Origin: Rodentibacter sp. JRC1
GTDB taxonomy: Bacteria; Pseudomonadota; Gammaproteobacteria; Enterobacterales; Pasteurellaceae
Length of the DNA stretch: 64,000 bases
Assembly (NCBI RefSeq): GCF_020521555.1
Contig: NZ_BPWA01000001.1
Span: forward strand, 1,426,001 to 1,490,000
Direction: 5' to 3'
Shown here: one piece after another, positions 61,705 through 64,000 of the stretch
Layout of the letters: each line of letters begins with the position of its first letter
Numbering within the stretch: the stretch's first letter is position 1
Program-made: the position numbers and the translations under genes
The notes under the pieces: model-generated
Database searches by the model: none
Seen by the model: only the letters and a program-made list of their open reading frames with translations
Told to the model about the DNA's origin: nothing

Positions 61705-62357
61705 AATGGCCTCCTAGTATAATGTGATCTGCGACGTATTAGGGATATTTGTCAAATAATGATCGCAAAACGGTATAAAATATCGCCATTAGTTATCTAA
61801 CAATTATTTAACAAAAAGTCAACAAGCAAAAGGGTTAAGAGTTAAAAGTGCGGTTAAATTTAGCAGAATTTTGGAGAACTTATACAAATTTAAATAACAA
61901 GATTATTATCTTCACTGATTTTATTATTCCTTAAATTTCAATGATCATCTCTTAATTTACGATGCTTGAAGAAAATAGCCTTTTTACTTGGTTTATTCAC
62001 ATGCTCTTCTAAAAATGTATTTATTTTCTACATACTAAAATAAGATAAATTTCTATAAACGTTATTTCTACGGGTTTATTGATATTTTAATTCTCTTTCA
62101 GCCTCTGATTTGGGTTTTCTTGTTAATTTTTAAATAATGTTAGCTACTCGGTAAGCTAGGCAAAGGTGAGCAGGTATCACCAGAAGATTTTGTCTACTGT
62201 GCCAATTTTGTTTGGCTTGTAAATATTCAAAATAATTTTGAGAGATCTATCACAAAATTAAAACTTCATTATTGTTTTTATTTTGGAGTATTGCTACATT
62301 CAATCGGTAATAATTTTGGTTTACTTTTAACCATTTTACACGCCTAGGAGCAACTCT
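61705..62357. other. 653-bp intergenic region between POT gene and sialidase
   Basis: AT-rich and without a supported gene. It holds the divergent leaders of the transporter (minus) and sialidase (plus), one uptake signal (about 61848) and an RBS (TAGGAG) before 62358. A short open stretch at about 62144-62346 (plus) lacks a start codon. No tRNA or riboswitch was recognised. Confidence 0.6.
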
Positions 62358-64000
62358 ATGAAAAAGACAACATTCTTCAAAAAAACCGCATTATCTCTTC
62401 TAATTTCTTCTGCAATTTTTACCACAAATCCTGTGGAGGCAGTTTATTCCAACGCTATTTTAGATTTTTCCAGTTTGGAAAATTTTGATAGGCCTATTGA
62501 TGTAACTCAGCAATTTAGAGACAAAGGGGTGTTTAGCTTAGGATCCGGTACGGTGACATTTCGTGTAAAACCTAATGGCGGTTTTAATAATTTATTAGGG
62601 GTCAGTGATCCGGCGTCTAATGTGCGTTATGCCTCTTTTTACGTAAATACCAGAGGTAATAAAGTGCAATATGGGGTGGAATTACGAACAGATACTAATA
62701 CTCGTTTAATTCCAAATAGTGAATTAGTTACGCCGGAATTGCCGATTACCAATGAATTTAGAACGGTTACCTATGCTTTTGATAAAGCCAATCAAACCAT
62801 TAAAATTTATGTTGATGGGCAGTTACAAAAAAGCACTAATCAATCCAAATTTTTTGAAGATATTTCAGGTTTAACGACTGCAACATTAGGTTCATTGACA
62901 CGTGCAAGCTACCCCGCCAATAATTTCTCAGGCTCAATTTATCACGCGGGTGCCATCGATGATGTGTTGTCTGATGAAGCAATAGCACGCTTACATTCGG
63001 ATATTGTTGAGCGACAAAGAGTTGATATCCAAAAAAATGCAGAAAAACTTGCTTTTTTACATGAAAAACGAACCAATATGGGAGCGTTTATGAGTGAAAA
63101 AGAGGAATTATTTAAACCGGGACAAGGCGGAGCAAGAAGTTATCGCATTCCCGGTTTATTTACCACTAAAGATGGTGTTGTAATTGCAGCCATTGATAAG
63201 CGGAATCAACACGCCTCTGACTGGGGGAATATTGATTTAGCTGTCCGTCGTAGTTTGGACGGCGGGTTAACTTGGCAAGAAGATCAAGTCGTTGTCGATT
63301 TAGCCACGCAGCCCTATCAAAATTTGGGACCGGCAGAATCCGCATTGGTGATTGACGGAGTAATGACGCAGGACAAAAAGAGCGGTCGAATTTTTATGAT
63401 GTTTGATATGTTCCCTGAATCTCAAGCATTATTTGGTATGTTTAATGATTCCAAAACAAGCTATGAAGCGGAGGGAAATGGACATATTAAGGTTAATGAT
63501 AAATGGTATCGATTGATAACAGATGGTAATGGTCAAAGATACACCGTTCGTGAAGGCGGAATTGTTTACAACTCTGCCGGTGAAGCACAGGATTATCGCA
63601 TTGTCGTAGAAGGTGATCCAAACCGTTCATTTAAAGATCTCGGGGATATTATAAGAATTAGCGACAATGAGCGTATAGGTAATATTTTCTTGCGTTCAAA
63701 ACGAGCCGGTCATGATAGTGGGTCGTTCAATGCTCATTACACGAGTTATTTATGGATGACTTATAGTGATGATAACGGTAAAACTTGGGCAAGCCCTGTA
63801 GATATAACAACGCAAGTTAAAGCGGATTGGATGCGTTTTCTTGGAACAGGACCGGGGACAGGGATTCAGTTAAAAAATGGCAACCTTATGATCCCTGTTT
63901 ATTATACCAATCGTGATAATAAACAATCTGCCGCTGTTATTGTGAGTTCGGACGGCGGTAAAACGTGGAAACGGGGGGAATCGCCTAATGATGCTTACCA
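62358..64000 (+). CDS. Secreted sialidase (GH33), 3' part outside window
   Basis: Exo-alpha-sialidase that frees sialic acid from host glycans; 547 codons are visible and the frame is open at the window end. A signal peptide (about 1-28, ending PVEA) is followed by a lectin-like jelly-roll domain (about 29-215) with FSLGSGTVTFRVKPNGGF and IYVDGQL. The propeller begins with the RIP arginine motif YRIPGL, then DKRNQHASDWGNIDLAVRRS and Asp-boxes SLDGGLTW, SDDNGKTW and SSDGGKTW. Pasteurella multocida has cell-bound sialidases with such an architecture, one an autotransporter; whether this protein has a C-terminal beta-barrel lies outside the window. H. influenzae lacks it, from memory. Confidence 0.92.
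   Translation, partial: MKKTTFFKKTALSLLISSAIFTTNPVEAVYSNAILDFSSLENFDRPIDVTQQFRDKGVFSLGSGTVTFRVKPNGGFNNLLGVSDPASNVRYASFYVNTRGNKVQYGVELRTDTNTRLIPNSELVTPELPITNEFRTVTYAFDKANQTIKIYVDGQLQKSTNQSKFFEDISGLTTATLGSLTRASYPANNFSGSIYHAGAIDDVLSDEAIARLHSDIVERQRVDIQKNAEKLAFLHEKRTNMGAFMSEKEELFKPGQGGARSYRIPGLFTTKDGVVIAAIDKRNQHASDWGNIDLAVRRSLDGGLTWQEDQVVVDLATQPYQNLGPAESALVIDGVMTQDKKSGRIFMMFDMFPESQALFGMFNDSKTSYEAEGNGHIKVNDKWYRLITDGNGQRYTVREGGIVYNSAGEAQDYRIVVEGDPNRSFKDLGDIIRISDNERIGNIFLRSKRAGHDSGSFNAHYTSYLWMTYSDDNGKTWASPVDITTQVKADWMRFLGTGPGTGIQLKNGNLMIPVYYTNRDNKQSAAVIVSSDGGKTWKRGESPNDAY

Noticed and set aside
62144-62346. Open stretch upstream of the sialidase (plus strand)
   Set aside because: It lacks a start codon and ends just before the sialidase RBS; composition looks non-coding.
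61705-62357. tRNA gene or riboswitch in the longest intergenic region
   Set aside because: No cloverleaf or riboswitch-like conserved segments were recognised by eye.

Overview
The window is chromosomal DNA of a gammaproteobacterium of the family Pasteurellaceae. The 9-base Haemophilus-type DNA uptake signal AAGTGCGGT (or its complement) occurs roughly three dozen times by eye, inside genes and as inverted pairs that form terminators. Many genes also match Haemophilus influenzae in content and local order: deaD-nlpI-pnp beside a YhcH gene, focA-pflB-pflA-protein E, and lgtF/waaA/coaD/YceK/rep. The organism is not H. influenzae itself, because it carries a sialidase, metH, an RTX metalloprotease and a type I restriction locus. 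I cannot name the genus.

Layout. 1-8.2 kb, mostly minus strand: RNA turnover (deaD, nlpI, pnp), a YhcH/NanQ-like protein, a thiosulfate uptake/sulfur relay pair, fklB and psd. 8.7-19.9 kb, plus strand: tatABC, hemB, gdhA, the rpsP-rimM-trmD-rplS operon, focA-pflB, pflA and the protein E adhesin lipoprotein. comEA (competence) lies opposite at 20 kb. 20.5-27.8 kb: a FecCD-type ABC importer and a 1509-residue secreted protein. That protein joins an adhesin-like N-terminal module, a proline/glutamine-rich repeat spacer, Ig-like domains, a serralysin-type zinc protease and RTX repeats. 28.1-40.6 kb is accessory DNA: a DUF72 protein, a type I restriction-modification locus, and upstream of it a broken fic gene, a NYN-domain nuclease gene and an amber-interrupted HTH gene. 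40.7-61.7 kb returns to core genes: metH, cyuA-like, polA, zapA-6S RNA-fau, clpB, lgtF, waaA-coaD-YceK, rep, and an M24 peptidase with a POT peptide transporter. The window ends inside a sialidase gene.

The most notable system is at 28.99-32.85 kb. An expressed hsdS and a 5'-truncated second hsdS face each other, share an 868-bp inverted repeat, and flank a tyrosine recombinase gene. Inversion would swap the second target-recognition domain of HsdS, making a phase-variable methylome switch.

A second discovery-type signal is a family of seven short non-autonomous mobile elements (about 120-215 bp) with roughly 25-bp terminal inverted repeats. Three copies have perfect 8-bp target duplications and a fourth has 7 of 8. 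Several abut stop codons. A different 100-bp dispersed-repeat-like element lies upstream of tatA. Actinobacillus-type uptake signals (ACAAGCGGT or GCAAGCGGT) are seen only between about 21 and 44 kb, which hints that this stretch came from, or recombined with, the other Pasteurellaceae subclade.
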